A stretch of DNA of 64,000 nt from Bacteroidia bacterium (lineage in GTDB: Bacteria; Bacteroidota; Bacteroidia; Flavobacteriales_D; Cryomorphaceae). This document shows, one piece after another, positions 17,592 through 25,947 of this stretch. Where the stretch lies: assembly GCA_030427905.1 (NCBI GenBank), contig JAUICL010000002.1:248001-312000 (forward strand), read 5' to 3'. Position 1 is the stretch's first letter, and the number at the start of each line of letters is the position of its first letter. The position numbers and the translations under genes were made by a program. The notes beneath the pieces are model-generated. The model searched no databases. It had not been told where the DNA came from and saw only the letters and a list, made by a program, of their open reading frames with translations.

Positions 17592-19196
17592 TTAAGGTTT
17601 AATCTCAGCCAGATTGTACGACTCGTAGCTGTCTTCTTCGAGAAGCTTAAGCGCCTTGGTATATGCTGGCCAGTATGGATTAAAAACTTCGTAGTACGCT
17701 GAATAGTCCCAAAGGTTTCGGGCGATCAATGCCTTCAGACGTCCTTTGATCATATTCTCAGAAACGGCATAGTCTTCCGCGTTCCAATCAATTTCTTCGT
17801 CCTCTTCTTCGGCGTATGACTTAAATTCAGGAATCACTTTTTCCATTTCGAAATTGGCGTTGAACAACTCTACTGTCGAGTAATCCTTTAGGAGCATATC
17901 TCGATTCTGGTTGGTATAGGTAATCGCAAAAGAGTTCATGACCCCCTTGCGGATAAGGTCGGTATTCAAATCAGACGACTGCGTGGTGTCAATCGGGACA
18001 AACACGTCGGGGGTAATTCCACCACCACCGTATACCACGCGGCCACGGTTGGTCTCATACACCAGTGAGTCCGGCACATCGATGCTGTCGGCCGACCACA
18101 TTTCACCATTTTCATAGCGCTCGTATTTTTCCATAATGTAAGCTTCTCGGCCATCATCGTATGGTTTTTGAATGCATCTACCGGCTGGGGTGTAGTACTT
18201 TTGGATAGTCAATCTCACCGAACTTCCATCGGGCAATTGAATGGGCCGCTGTACCAGTCCTTTTCCAAAGCTACGGCGTCCTACCACCAGGCCACGGTCC
18301 CAGTCTTGGATAGCTCCCGAAACAATCTCTGACGCCGACGCTGAGCCTTCATCAATGAGTACCACAAGACGTCCATTTTGAAATGAGCCAGCTGCGGTGG
18401 CTACCGCCTCCCTTCTCGGATAGGCTCTCCCTTCGGTGTAAACAATGAGCTCATCGGCTTTTAGGAACTGATCGGCCAGCTGGATGCTCGTTTCCAGCAT
18501 TCCACCACCATTTCCTTGCAAGTCGAGGATAAGATCTTCCATTCCTTCTGTTTTCAAATCGCCCATAGCTTTGTAAAACTCACCCATCGTGGTTTTGGCA
18601 AAGCGGTTGAGCTTGATATAGCCGATCTTGTCGGTGGCCATATAGGCTGCATCCAGACTGTAAATCGGAATTTTATCGCGGGTGATTTCGAAAACCAAGG
18701 CTTTTTTGACACCTTTTCTTCTGATCCCTACTGTCACTTTCGTACCCTTGTCACCACGCAACTTAGTGGTCACATCGTTATTGGTTACGCCATTACCAGC
18801 AACCAGTTCTCCGTCAATTGTTACGATTTTATCACCGGCTTGAATCCCGAGCTTTTCACTCGGCCCACCACTTATGGGCGATACTACGGTTATGGTGTCG
18901 TGAAGTATGTTGAATTGAATCCCGATTCCTTCAAAATTTCCCTCGAGGCCTTCGTTCGCCTTTTTCACATCCTTTGCGGGGATGTATACAGAGTGTGGAT
19001 CCAAGTCTTCGAGCACTTTCCTGATGGCGTCATCCACCAGTTCCTCCGTATCTACCGTATCCACATAGCTATTCTCAATGTGGTAGAGCAATGCCGTGAT
19101 TTTCTCCGCTTGTTGTGTAAACCCTTCCGATTCGGTTTGCGCCCAGATAGTTGTAGCGACAAATAGGGCGATTAGACCCAAACCTACTTTTTTCAT
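17592..19196 (-). CDS. ctpA: carboxy-terminal processing protease (S41 family)
   Basis: Periplasmic serine protease with a Ser-Lys dyad. The 534-residue product has a signal peptide (1-19), an N-terminal helical region, a PDZ domain (about 80-170), and the S41 core with the nucleophile block GSASASE (284-290) and the general-base Lys in SFGKG (Lys312). A C-terminal extension of about 150 residues follows, as in other Bacteroidota CtpA proteins. It is likely to process or degrade envelope proteins; the substrate is unknown. The DUF1573 gene follows downstream. Confidence 0.94.
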   Translation of the reverse strand: MKKVGLGLIALFVATTIWAQTESEGFTQQAEKITALLYHIENSYVDTVDTEELVDDAIRKVLEDLDPHSVYIPAKDVKKANEGLEGNFEGIGIQFNILHDTITVVSPISGGPSEKLGIQAGDKIVTIDGELVAGNGVTNNDVTTKLRGDKGTKVTVGIRRKGVKKALVFEITRDKIPIYSLDAAYMATDKIGYIKLNRFAKTTMGEFYKAMGDLKTEGMEDLILDLQGNGGGMLETSIQLADQFLKADELIVYTEGRAYPRREAVATAAGSFQNGRLVVLIDEGSASASEIVSGAIQDWDRGLVVGRRSFGKGLVQRPIQLPDGSSVRLTIQKYYTPAGRCIQKPYDDGREAYIMEKYERYENGEMWSADSIDVPDSLVYETNRGRVVYGGGGITPDVFVPIDTTQSSDLNTDLIRKGVMNSFAITYTNQNRDMLLKDYSTVELFNANFEMEKVIPEFKSYAEEEDEEIDWNAEDYAVSENMIKGRLKALIARNLWDYSAYYEVFNPYWPAYTKALKLLEEDSYESYNLAEIKP

Positions 19197-19416
19197 AGAA
19201 ATCTTTTAGAACAGATAAAGTTAACCAAAGATGTGGGTATTTAGTTTCAGAAAGGCCTGTTAAATATGGTTAACACCTCGTTTGAGTGCCAATATACACT
19301 GGGAATTGACGGAGCACCAGTGTCATCCGAAACCTTTTGATCACCAATTCCGTAGAATGGCAGTTAAGACCAGCAGTCAACCTTTTTTAAGGAGATTGCG
19401 ACATAGCTGAAGGTCA

Positions 19417-21051
19417 ATGAAAAACGAAAGACTGTATGTGATCGATGAGAAGAGTTGGTGCTTGATTTCAGATCAATACTCCAGCCTTTACAGGGATACA
19501 TTCTTGTTCGTAACCGAGAACAAAGGAACGAACACAGAAGCGCTCGACGTATACATCGAATCCTTTTTGTACTACACCCAACTGCTCGAACTCCACGGTA
19601 TGGATCTGATCGAGAAAGGGGCAGATATTATCTATTCATTCGCTCGCTGTATATGGGTGAGCAAGCTTCGGAAGCGAAATGTTGACGTGAATTTCGTTGT
19701 GCACAAGCGATCGTATTTTGAAATGGAAGACGCCTTCCACGAGATAGATTTAATCGCTAAACGCAGCGAAGCAACGGCAGAAAAGCTCGCATCAGTCGGA
19801 GAACCATCGAGAACGCTGATTCTCGAGCACATCGGACAGGGAACGCCACTCAATCAACTCTTGGAACGTCTTAGTTTTTCATCGGAAGAGCGAGCGTCCA
19901 ACCAACTTATTTCAGGTCTTCACAAGCTAATCAAGCTAAGTGAAAACAAGGATATACATCTCAATGAAGAAAAATTTGCCGAAGCGCTGCGGGTGCTTGA
20001 GGGCGAAGAAGGAAGTAGTTTTAGCGACAAAGTTTCGCTGACCGTTATTTCAAGAACGGTTGCAATGGTTAAGAACCACGTGACGCGATCCAATAGAATT
20101 GCTCACTTCAAAGAATTGTCGATTCACACCGAAGCCCAAATGGCGAATGCCAGCTGGGGTAGTCAAGAGAAGACTGGTCGGTATGTCAAATTAGCCGCGG
20201 CGATTGCTCTGGCTTGCACGTCGGCTGTTATAGCTTCATTGCTCACTGCTTTTGGTGTCCTATCGTCAGACAATAGCCAAGCAAGTTCAAAGCCATCAAC
20301 TGAAACGAAGATTGAATCCCACGTTGTAAAGCTGGAGGAGAAGGAAGAGCCGCTTGAAAAAGTAGAAGCCAATTTTACGGAAGAGCAGTTAAAAGTCGAG
20401 GTTCCAAATGACGAACTGGAAATAGAAGCTCCAACTAGTCAGCCTGAACTAGATAAACCTGAAGTGGATGAAAGGGAAGAAGTGGAGTCGAGTGAAACAG
20501 GAGATTACGACGGCGACTTTACGGCTTTTGCCATCTCATCTGATGGATATTTAATCACTACTGCCGATGCGGTAGCTGGAAAATCGTCGCTACGCCTGGC
20601 AGCAGAAGGCAGCGGAATGAACATCAAAGGAAGGGTAGTTTTCGCCGACAAGGAGAAGAATTTAGCTCTATTAAAGTGTCAGTTTCCCGATGGGACAAAA
20701 GTTCCATTTCGTCTCCGTCCAGAAGCGATGGCCGACTGTGCCAATTGCTTTCTTGCAGGCTTTGATCGAGAAGCTTTTTCAGTGCTCGCCATTGATAGCA
20801 TGGATGTTGAAAATGCCTTTTCTGGATCACCAGTATTCGGCGACTATGGGCAGGTAGCCGGGATGATTGGACGAAACGGAGAATTTCTCGATGTGGAAAT
20901 CATGTCAGCATTTGTATTGGAGTTCAATACTCGAAATACCGAAGAAATTGAGTTGGTCGAAATGAACGGACTTTTCTATTCCGATCAAGATGCTCAAATC
21001 AGGAAGGTTAGCCCTTTCATTTGGAAAATTCGTAAAGATTCGTCGATTTAA
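19417..21051 (+). CDS. ECF-sigma-like / transmembrane / degenerate trypsin-like fusion protein
   Basis: Unusual single-chain protein of 544 residues. Residues 20-87 resemble sigma region 2 of Bacteroidota ECF factors (block CIWVSKLRKR near 78-87), residues 122-174 resemble region 4 (VGEPSRTLILEHI then LSFSSEE), residues 180-250 look like an anti-sigma-type linker, 257-281 is a membrane helix, 282-365 an acidic linker, and 366-500 an HtrA/trypsin-like domain. In that domain the nucleophile block FSGSPVF keeps Ser469, but the catalytic His position is Asp384 and the Asp position Asn415, so it is probably not an active protease. Predicted topology puts the sigma part in the cytoplasm and the protease-like part in the periplasm. 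Function is unknown; a membrane-tethered sigma factor is a plausible reading. Confidence 0.75.
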   Translation: MKNERLYVIDEKSWCLISDQYSSLYRDTFLFVTENKGTNTEALDVYIESFLYYTQLLELHGMDLIEKGADIIYSFARCIWVSKLRKRNVDVNFVVHKRSYFEMEDAFHEIDLIAKRSEATAEKLASVGEPSRTLILEHIGQGTPLNQLLERLSFSSEERASNQLISGLHKLIKLSENKDIHLNEEKFAEALRVLEGEEGSSFSDKVSLTVISRTVAMVKNHVTRSNRIAHFKELSIHTEAQMANASWGSQEKTGRYVKLAAAIALACTSAVIASLLTAFGVLSSDNSQASSKPSTETKIESHVVKLEEKEEPLEKVEANFTEEQLKVEVPNDELEIEAPTSQPELDKPEVDEREEVESSETGDYDGDFTAFAISSDGYLITTADAVAGKSSLRLAAEGSGMNIKGRVVFADKEKNLALLKCQFPDGTKVPFRLRPEAMADCANCFLAGFDREAFSVLAIDSMDVENAFSGSPVFGDYGQVAGMIGRNGEFLDVEIMSAFVLEFNTRNTEEIELVEMNGLFYSDQDAQIRKVSPFIWKIRKDSSI

Positions 21052-21116
21052 TATAACCTTAGACAGGTACCGTCCGTACCACTAAGTAATTCAAGGGCCC
21101 AATGGCCAATTAATAG

Positions 21117-21151
21117 AAAACCGCCTCCGAGCTATGACGGAGGCGGTTTTT
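21117..21151. terminator. bidirectional terminator between the sigma-fusion gene and trxB
   Basis: A 13-bp perfect stem (AAAACCGCCTCCG / CGGAGGCGGTTTT) with an 8-base loop and T-rich tracts on both strands lies between two convergent genes, so it can end both. Confidence 0.9.
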
Positions 21152-21176
21152 GTATGTAATTATAATCACTTACTTC

Positions 21177-22121
21177 TTAGTGCAGGCCCTTAGCCGAAAG
21201 GTAACGCTCGGCATCAAGTGCAGCCATACAGCCAGTTCCAGCGGCAGTTACAGCCTGACGGTACACTTTGTCAGCGGCATCTCCACAAGCGAAAACTCCT
21301 TCGATGTTCGTTTTAGACGAACCAGGTTTTACCTGAAGGTAGCCCGTGTTGTCCATGTCGAGCTGACCTTTGAAGATATCTGTGTTTGGCTTGTGCCCGA
21401 TAGCTACGAAGAATCCAGTTACGGGGATGTCCGTTTCTTCACCAGTTTGGTTGTTCTTCACGCGCACACCTTCTACACCTTTTTCACCAAGAACTTCTAC
21501 TGTTTCAGAATTCCAGAGGATTTCAATGTTCTCAGTGCTTTCAACGCGGTGTTGCATAACCTTCGAAGCACGCATTTCATCACGACGAACAATCATCGTA
21601 ACTTTTTTACAAAGCTTTGCCAAGTATGTTGCCTCTTCAGCGGCTGTATCTCCAGCACCTACGATAGCCACTTCTTGACCTTTGTAGAAGAATCCATCAC
21701 AAACGGCACAAGCGCTTACTCCAAAACCATTAAGGCGTTGCTCACTTTCGAGACCAAGCCATTTGGCTGAAGCACCAGTCGAAATAATCACAGAGTCTGC
21801 TGTTATTTCTGTTTTATTGTCGATGGTGACTTTGTGTTTTCCATTTTGGAAATCCACGGCTGTAGCTAATCCAAATCGCACATCGGTGCCGAATCGCTCA
21901 GCTTGCTTTTTAAAATCTTCCATCATCGCAGGCCCTTGAATTCCTTCCGGGTATCCTGGGTAGTTTTCTACATCATTGGTTATGGTAAGCTGTCCACCTG
22001 GTTGAAGTCCTGTGTAGAGTACAGGCGACATATCAGCTCTCGCTGCATAGATGGCAGCAGTGTATCCTGCAGGCCCTGATCCTATGATCAGACATTTTAC
22101 GTGTTCTATTGTTTCGCTCAT
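21177..22121 (-). CDS. trxB: thioredoxin reductase
   Basis: Cytoplasmic flavoenzyme that reduces thioredoxin with NADPH. The 314-residue protein has the FAD-binding block IIGSGPAGYTAA (12-23), the redox pair Cys138 and Cys141 in CAVCDG, an NADPH-binding block AIVGAGDTAAEEA, and the C-terminal FAD block FACGDAADKVYRQ, all in normal order. A TAGATTTG -7 box lies at 22148-22155 on the minus strand, about 27 bases before the start. It closes the conserved left flank of the island at 22.5-29.9 kb. Confidence 0.96.
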   Translation of the reverse strand: MSETIEHVKCLIIGSGPAGYTAAIYAARADMSPVLYTGLQPGGQLTITNDVENYPGYPEGIQGPAMMEDFKKQAERFGTDVRFGLATAVDFQNGKHKVTIDNKTEITADSVIISTGASAKWLGLESEQRLNGFGVSACAVCDGFFYKGQEVAIVGAGDTAAEEATYLAKLCKKVTMIVRRDEMRASKVMQHRVESTENIEILWNSETVEVLGEKGVEGVRVKNNQTGEETDIPVTGFFVAIGHKPNTDIFKGQLDMDNTGYLQVKPGSSKTNIEGVFACGDAADKVYRQAVTAAGTGCMAALDAERYLSAKGLH

Positions 22122-22502
22122 GGTTTTATACGTGTCGTAAATCGCTGCAAATCTACAAACAGATGTCTTTACCTAGACCGAAATGTTATAACCAAACTTT
22201 ATGGGTTGAGAATCCAAATTTATATGGGGTGAAAATATGATGTATTGAATAAGTTGGATAAACCCAATCCTGAATTTTTATTCAATCATATATTGGCTTT
22301 TGGATGCACAAAAGAGTTAAGGTTACTAGGAGTTTTTAACTCACAATATGAACAGTCGTATATCATGGAACTTTTTACTTATAAAGTTCTTTCGATAGGA
22401 ACATATTGGCGTGAGAACCGAAGCAATATTGCTTTAACATCATTCACCGAATAGGTCATTTATCAAACATCTCTGATTGCAGATAAACTTTCTAGTATGA
22501 CT
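22122..22502. other. intergenic stretch at the left edge of the island, no gene supported
   Basis: About 380 bases, AT-rich. A TTG-started 69-codon frame runs 22245-22454 on the plus strand but has no recognisable product, promoter or ribosome site, so I do not call it a gene. No hairpin terminator or direct repeat of the tRNA-Pro 3' end was found here. Confidence 0.5.
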
Positions 22503-24248
22503 CTATAGTCGCTGTTTGCGATATGCAACCATCTTTGCAAAAAACTGCTTCTGTAGGCTTAAAATAGCATCAGAAGTACTCTCCCCTGATGTGTGTTCTG
22601 AAACAAATACAAATTTTTGTTTCGTTGAATTAATTCTATTGAGTTCAGTTAACTTTTGGTTTACTACAGTTGCATCTGAGAAAACACTCCTTAGTAACAT
22701 TTCGGCCATTTCTTCACTCCAAATAATATCTTCAGGAATCCGACCAGGAAGGTAATATACATTACTTAAGTAATAGTCCAGAAATGATTTCAATAGTTCA
22801 AGCTGCTGTTCTCGATTACTGCCTCCTTGACCACTATCTACAGAAAACTTAATTTCTACTCCAGTTTGTACTCTGATTTTTGCACTGAGATTTTCTATGG
22901 TTAAGTCAGTTGTCGGAATACTTCGCCAATCGAAGTGTGGGTTTTCTGGATTCTGATCACCATCAAAGAATATGAAATCATGTGAGTCATTCTCTCGGCA
23001 AAACACGGGAATAAACTCCTTTTTGATAACAGATTCCCCACCCGGATTGTATTTCACATTAAACAAGTTTTTTGTTTCACTGCCCATTTTACTTAACACC
23101 TCAGATATAATCTCTTTTGCTAAAATGTCTTCTACAACTATATTTTTTCGATTATCTATCTGGAATTCAATATGAAAGAATGCTTCTTCAGGGGTGAGAT
23201 TCTCTTTTATCAAAAATCTTCCGTTCCTAGGGTTTTGATAAAAAACTTTTATGGCTTCTTTCGGAAGCCCTTTTACAATTGAAGGTGAGTGACTGGTTAA
23301 AACAATTTGATGCTTTTTGCGCATTATCTGATCCAAAAGAAAAATAGTTAGCCTCCTTTGCGCTCCTGGGTGCAGTGAAACTTCCGGCTCATCGAGCAGT
23401 ATCAATGAGTAATCTTCAGCAGTGAGAACTTCCTTAACTAACCTGACAACGGCTATTTCACCGCTGCCAGCAACTGCCTCCGAGTATTTAGCAAAATTCG
23501 TTTGAAACAACACAGAATACCCTTCGTTCCGGAAAAGTTCATGAAACACTGAAACCCCACGTGCATAATCTCTTCCCAGAATAAAAGAAATCCATCGTAA
23601 CTCTTCCGAAGATAAAACATCAACAGGCTTATTTAAGGTTCTCGTACTCGAGTTGATTGTACGTTTCTCACCGGTAAAAATTTTATTAAGCGAAGAAGAT
23701 TTTCTTCTTATGAATTCTTGCTTGTTTCTTGCCCGACTATACTTTAAATTCCCGAAATAGAAGTACTTATCAAATGCACTTAGTTCAGAGCGAAAATCTA
23801 GATAAACAACATTTTTCACAATTGGACTATCTCGCTCATTTCGCCTAGTCCTCATACCCGCCCAAGCCAGAGGTCTGCTCGTTTCCCAATAGTTTGGATC
23901 GTTTTGTCTTTTGATTCTAGCCTTTATTACTTCGCGAGTTTGATCATCTTCCTGAAATGAGTACCAGAATGAATGTCTCTTTCGCTGTTCATCATAATAA
24001 CTAACAGGATCAACTTTTGTATCGAACCAAAATTTATACGGAGTGTAGCCCTCAGGTGCTCCATACAGGGCATGTAAACATGAGCTTTTACCACATCCGT
24101 TTTGACCAATGAACACTGTCAAAGGAAAATCGAAATTTATTCGTGTATCTATTTCTATGTTCCTGTAAAAGGGAAATTTAACGAAGTCAATATACCTCAT
24201 AAATTGTCCAGAACTTCTTATTGTTTGAATTGTCTCTATCAATTCCAT
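22503..24248 (-). CDS. OLD-like AAA ATPase with C-terminal TOPRIM nuclease region
   Basis: Last gene of the four-gene island. The 581-residue protein has an SMC-like ATPase with Walker A GQNGCGKSS (48-56), a Walker B LILLDEPEVSLH and H-loop LTSHSPSIV, as in OLD family enzymes. After it comes a TOPRIM-like region with a Glu in VVEDILAKEII and a DGD in IFFDGDQNP, the expected metal-binding residues of OLD nucleases. It is likely an ATP-controlled nuclease. It starts 6 bases after the stop of the receiver-domain gene and is probably translated with it. A nuclease effector role in anti-phage defence is inferred. Confidence 0.85.
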   Translation of the reverse strand: MELIETIQTIRSSGQFMRYIDFVKFPFYRNIEIDTRINFDFPLTVFIGQNGCGKSSCLHALYGAPEGYTPYKFWFDTKVDPVSYYDEQRKRHSFWYSFQEDDQTREVIKARIKRQNDPNYWETSRPLAWAGMRTRRNERDSPIVKNVVYLDFRSELSAFDKYFYFGNLKYSRARNKQEFIRRKSSSLNKIFTGEKRTINSSTRTLNKPVDVLSSEELRWISFILGRDYARGVSVFHELFRNEGYSVLFQTNFAKYSEAVAGSGEIAVVRLVKEVLTAEDYSLILLDEPEVSLHPGAQRRLTIFLLDQIMRKKHQIVLTSHSPSIVKGLPKEAIKVFYQNPRNGRFLIKENLTPEEAFFHIEFQIDNRKNIVVEDILAKEIISEVLSKMGSETKNLFNVKYNPGGESVIKKEFIPVFCRENDSHDFIFFDGDQNPENPHFDWRSIPTTDLTIENLSAKIRVQTGVEIKFSVDSGQGGSNREQQLELLKSFLDYYLSNVYYLPGRIPEDIIWSEEMAEMLLRSVFSDATVVNQKLTELNRINSTKQKFVFVSEHTSGESTSDAILSLQKQFFAKMVAYRKQRL

Positions 24249-24254
24249 TGAACA

Positions 24255-25937
24255 CTAATGTGGGAGATCAATACCGACACGATGGCCATAACCGAATGAT
24301 TCGTTTGCAATTCTTTGAGCGTAGTTCTCTTTCAGAACAATCAAATGCAGTAACTGTATTTCATGACCACAATAATTTATTTTCAACTGGCTTATATCGT
24401 TGGTTGAAATGTAACTAGTAAAGGGTTTACACTGCCACTTAATGCTCTTCGGTTCATTTTCTTTTAGGATAAAAGAGTGGAAGCCCGTTTCAGCTGCTTG
24501 GATAGCTTGAAGGCCATTAAAGCTTGCTCCTTTTACAAAGTAAAAGTTATCGTTAATATTCTCCGAATGAAGACAATCGCAGGACGGGGTTATACAAAGA
24601 AAATATTCGTTTGGATTGGCCGAATTCAGAAACAGATCCCCAAAGCGCAAGCTCGGATCACTGCGATCAAACACTTTGGATGTGGACACATATGCACAAT
24701 ACTTAATCAATTCATTTACTAGGGTAGTATCTGAGTCTGTAAGCTGCTTTGGAGGTTGGGGTTCTAAAGAATCATAGCGGTGTCCTGCAAACTTCAATAT
24801 GCTTGGCTGTTCGCTTATCTTTTGCTGGTGTAATTCACCTATCCAGCTTTTTAGAATGAAATCATAGATTGCGCGAAGGTCGTAATCTTGTCCATTGTTC
24901 AAAGTTCTATAATTCTCTAAATGGTAGAAGAATGCTTTCTCATCTGTCTTTGAAAACTGTGTACCTATTTTGGAAAACGACTCGCGAAGTCGATCTTTTA
25001 ATTCTAGAGAAAGAATGTTGAGATAGTTATGCGGATTGCTCACAACCGCATTTGCGAAAACAGTGAACAAATTTTCCGGTTTGATACCGTCTTCTTTTTC
25101 CTGTTTATGATAGACAAGCACTATCGTTCCATTCAAGTTAAACGCATGTTCGGCTGTGGTGATACGTTCTATTCGAAATGGTAATTTGATTTCGGATTCC
25201 TGACACATGGCCATCATTGACAACTCCAATAGACCATCGACATGATTTTCATTAATTGTTTTTACTGCAGCAGATACTTTCGCTTTTATCGCGGCTTCTC
25301 CAATTTGCCCTTTTATCGCAAAACTTTTACGAAAGCTTGTCATGAGTTCGGCCTCGGTTTTTTCTCTGTTGTTCCAATTGAAGAAATATTCGTAAAATGT
25401 TTCAGTATTTTCTTCGAGAAAAATATCAGCTTCAATGGAATCCGGGTCATCTGATATAGCAGAGTAGTTTGCCTTGAGGGCAGAAGAAACTGTTTGAAAC
25501 ACATCTGCGTCATAAGGTGAGAACTCCCGTATCAGTGCCTTACTGACTGAATGAAGATCAGCTGTTGATGTATAAACTACTACAAAAGGAATTTTCTTTG
25601 AATTAACGACCTCTGTGAGTATTTTGATGGCGTTGTCAAAATTACCATCTGCGTCAAGCTCCCAATCTAATATGAGAAGATCCTTGTTGGATAACATAAC
25701 ATCACTGTTCCAAGTCTCTTCAAAGGTTGTAAATCGGTAGATATCCAAGTCGCATAAGCCATCTTCACGAAATGATTTGTGAAGCTTTCTCGGTTCATCC
25801 ACAATCCACTCTGAGGGTTCTTCCTCATAAGCTGCAGCATAGCGATCATCTATGCAAATAGCGGAGCGTATTGAGTTCCGAATAACTTCAGTTGCTATAT
25901 CCTCAAACGCGGGCTCGTTTTCTGTAGTTTCGTCCAT
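24255..25937 (-). CDS. receiver-domain protein with large Cys-containing C-terminal region
   Basis: A 560-residue protein. The ATG at 25935-25937 is preferred over an upstream in-frame start because it lies 10 bases after the stop of the two-GHKL gene and leaves a compact N-terminus. Residues 20-145 match a receiver fold: acidic pair Asp30-Asp31 (in AICIDDRY), phospho-acceptor Asp91 (in LLILDWEL) and a switch Thr/Ser at 123-125 (VYTST). The rest is alpha/beta-rich and unknown, with a conserved-looking Cys block CITPSCDCLHSENINDNF near residue 460. It has no DNA-binding domain. It is likely to be the partner of the adjacent kinase-like protein. Confidence 0.8.
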   Translation of the reverse strand: MDETTENEPAFEDIATEVIRNSIRSAICIDDRYAAAYEEEPSEWIVDEPRKLHKSFREDGLCDLDIYRFTTFEETWNSDVMLSNKDLLILDWELDADGNFDNAIKILTEVVNSKKIPFVVVYTSTADLHSVSKALIREFSPYDADVFQTVSSALKANYSAISDDPDSIEADIFLEENTETFYEYFFNWNNREKTEAELMTSFRKSFAIKGQIGEAAIKAKVSAAVKTINENHVDGLLELSMMAMCQESEIKLPFRIERITTAEHAFNLNGTIVLVYHKQEKEDGIKPENLFTVFANAVVSNPHNYLNILSLELKDRLRESFSKIGTQFSKTDEKAFFYHLENYRTLNNGQDYDLRAIYDFILKSWIGELHQQKISEQPSILKFAGHRYDSLEPQPPKQLTDSDTTLVNELIKYCAYVSTSKVFDRSDPSLRFGDLFLNSANPNEYFLCITPSCDCLHSENINDNFYFVKGASFNGLQAIQAAETGFHSFILKENEPKSIKWQCKPFTSYISTNDISQLKINYCGHEIQLLHLIVLKENYAQRIANESFGYGHRVGIDLPH

Positions 25938-25947
25938 ATGTTGAAAC

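Noticed and set aside
18516-19166. 216-codon plus-strand frame opposite ctpA
   Set aside because: It lies entirely within the S41 protease gene, whose catalytic blocks are intact on the minus strand.
22245-22454. 69-codon open frame with TTG start at the left edge of the island
   Set aside because: No ATG, no ribosome site, no promoter and no recognisable product in AT-rich DNA where such frames arise by chance.
22122-22502. Copy of the tRNA-Pro 3' end as a left attachment site
   Set aside because: Looked for the acceptor and T-arm sequence on both strands in this stretch and did not find it.
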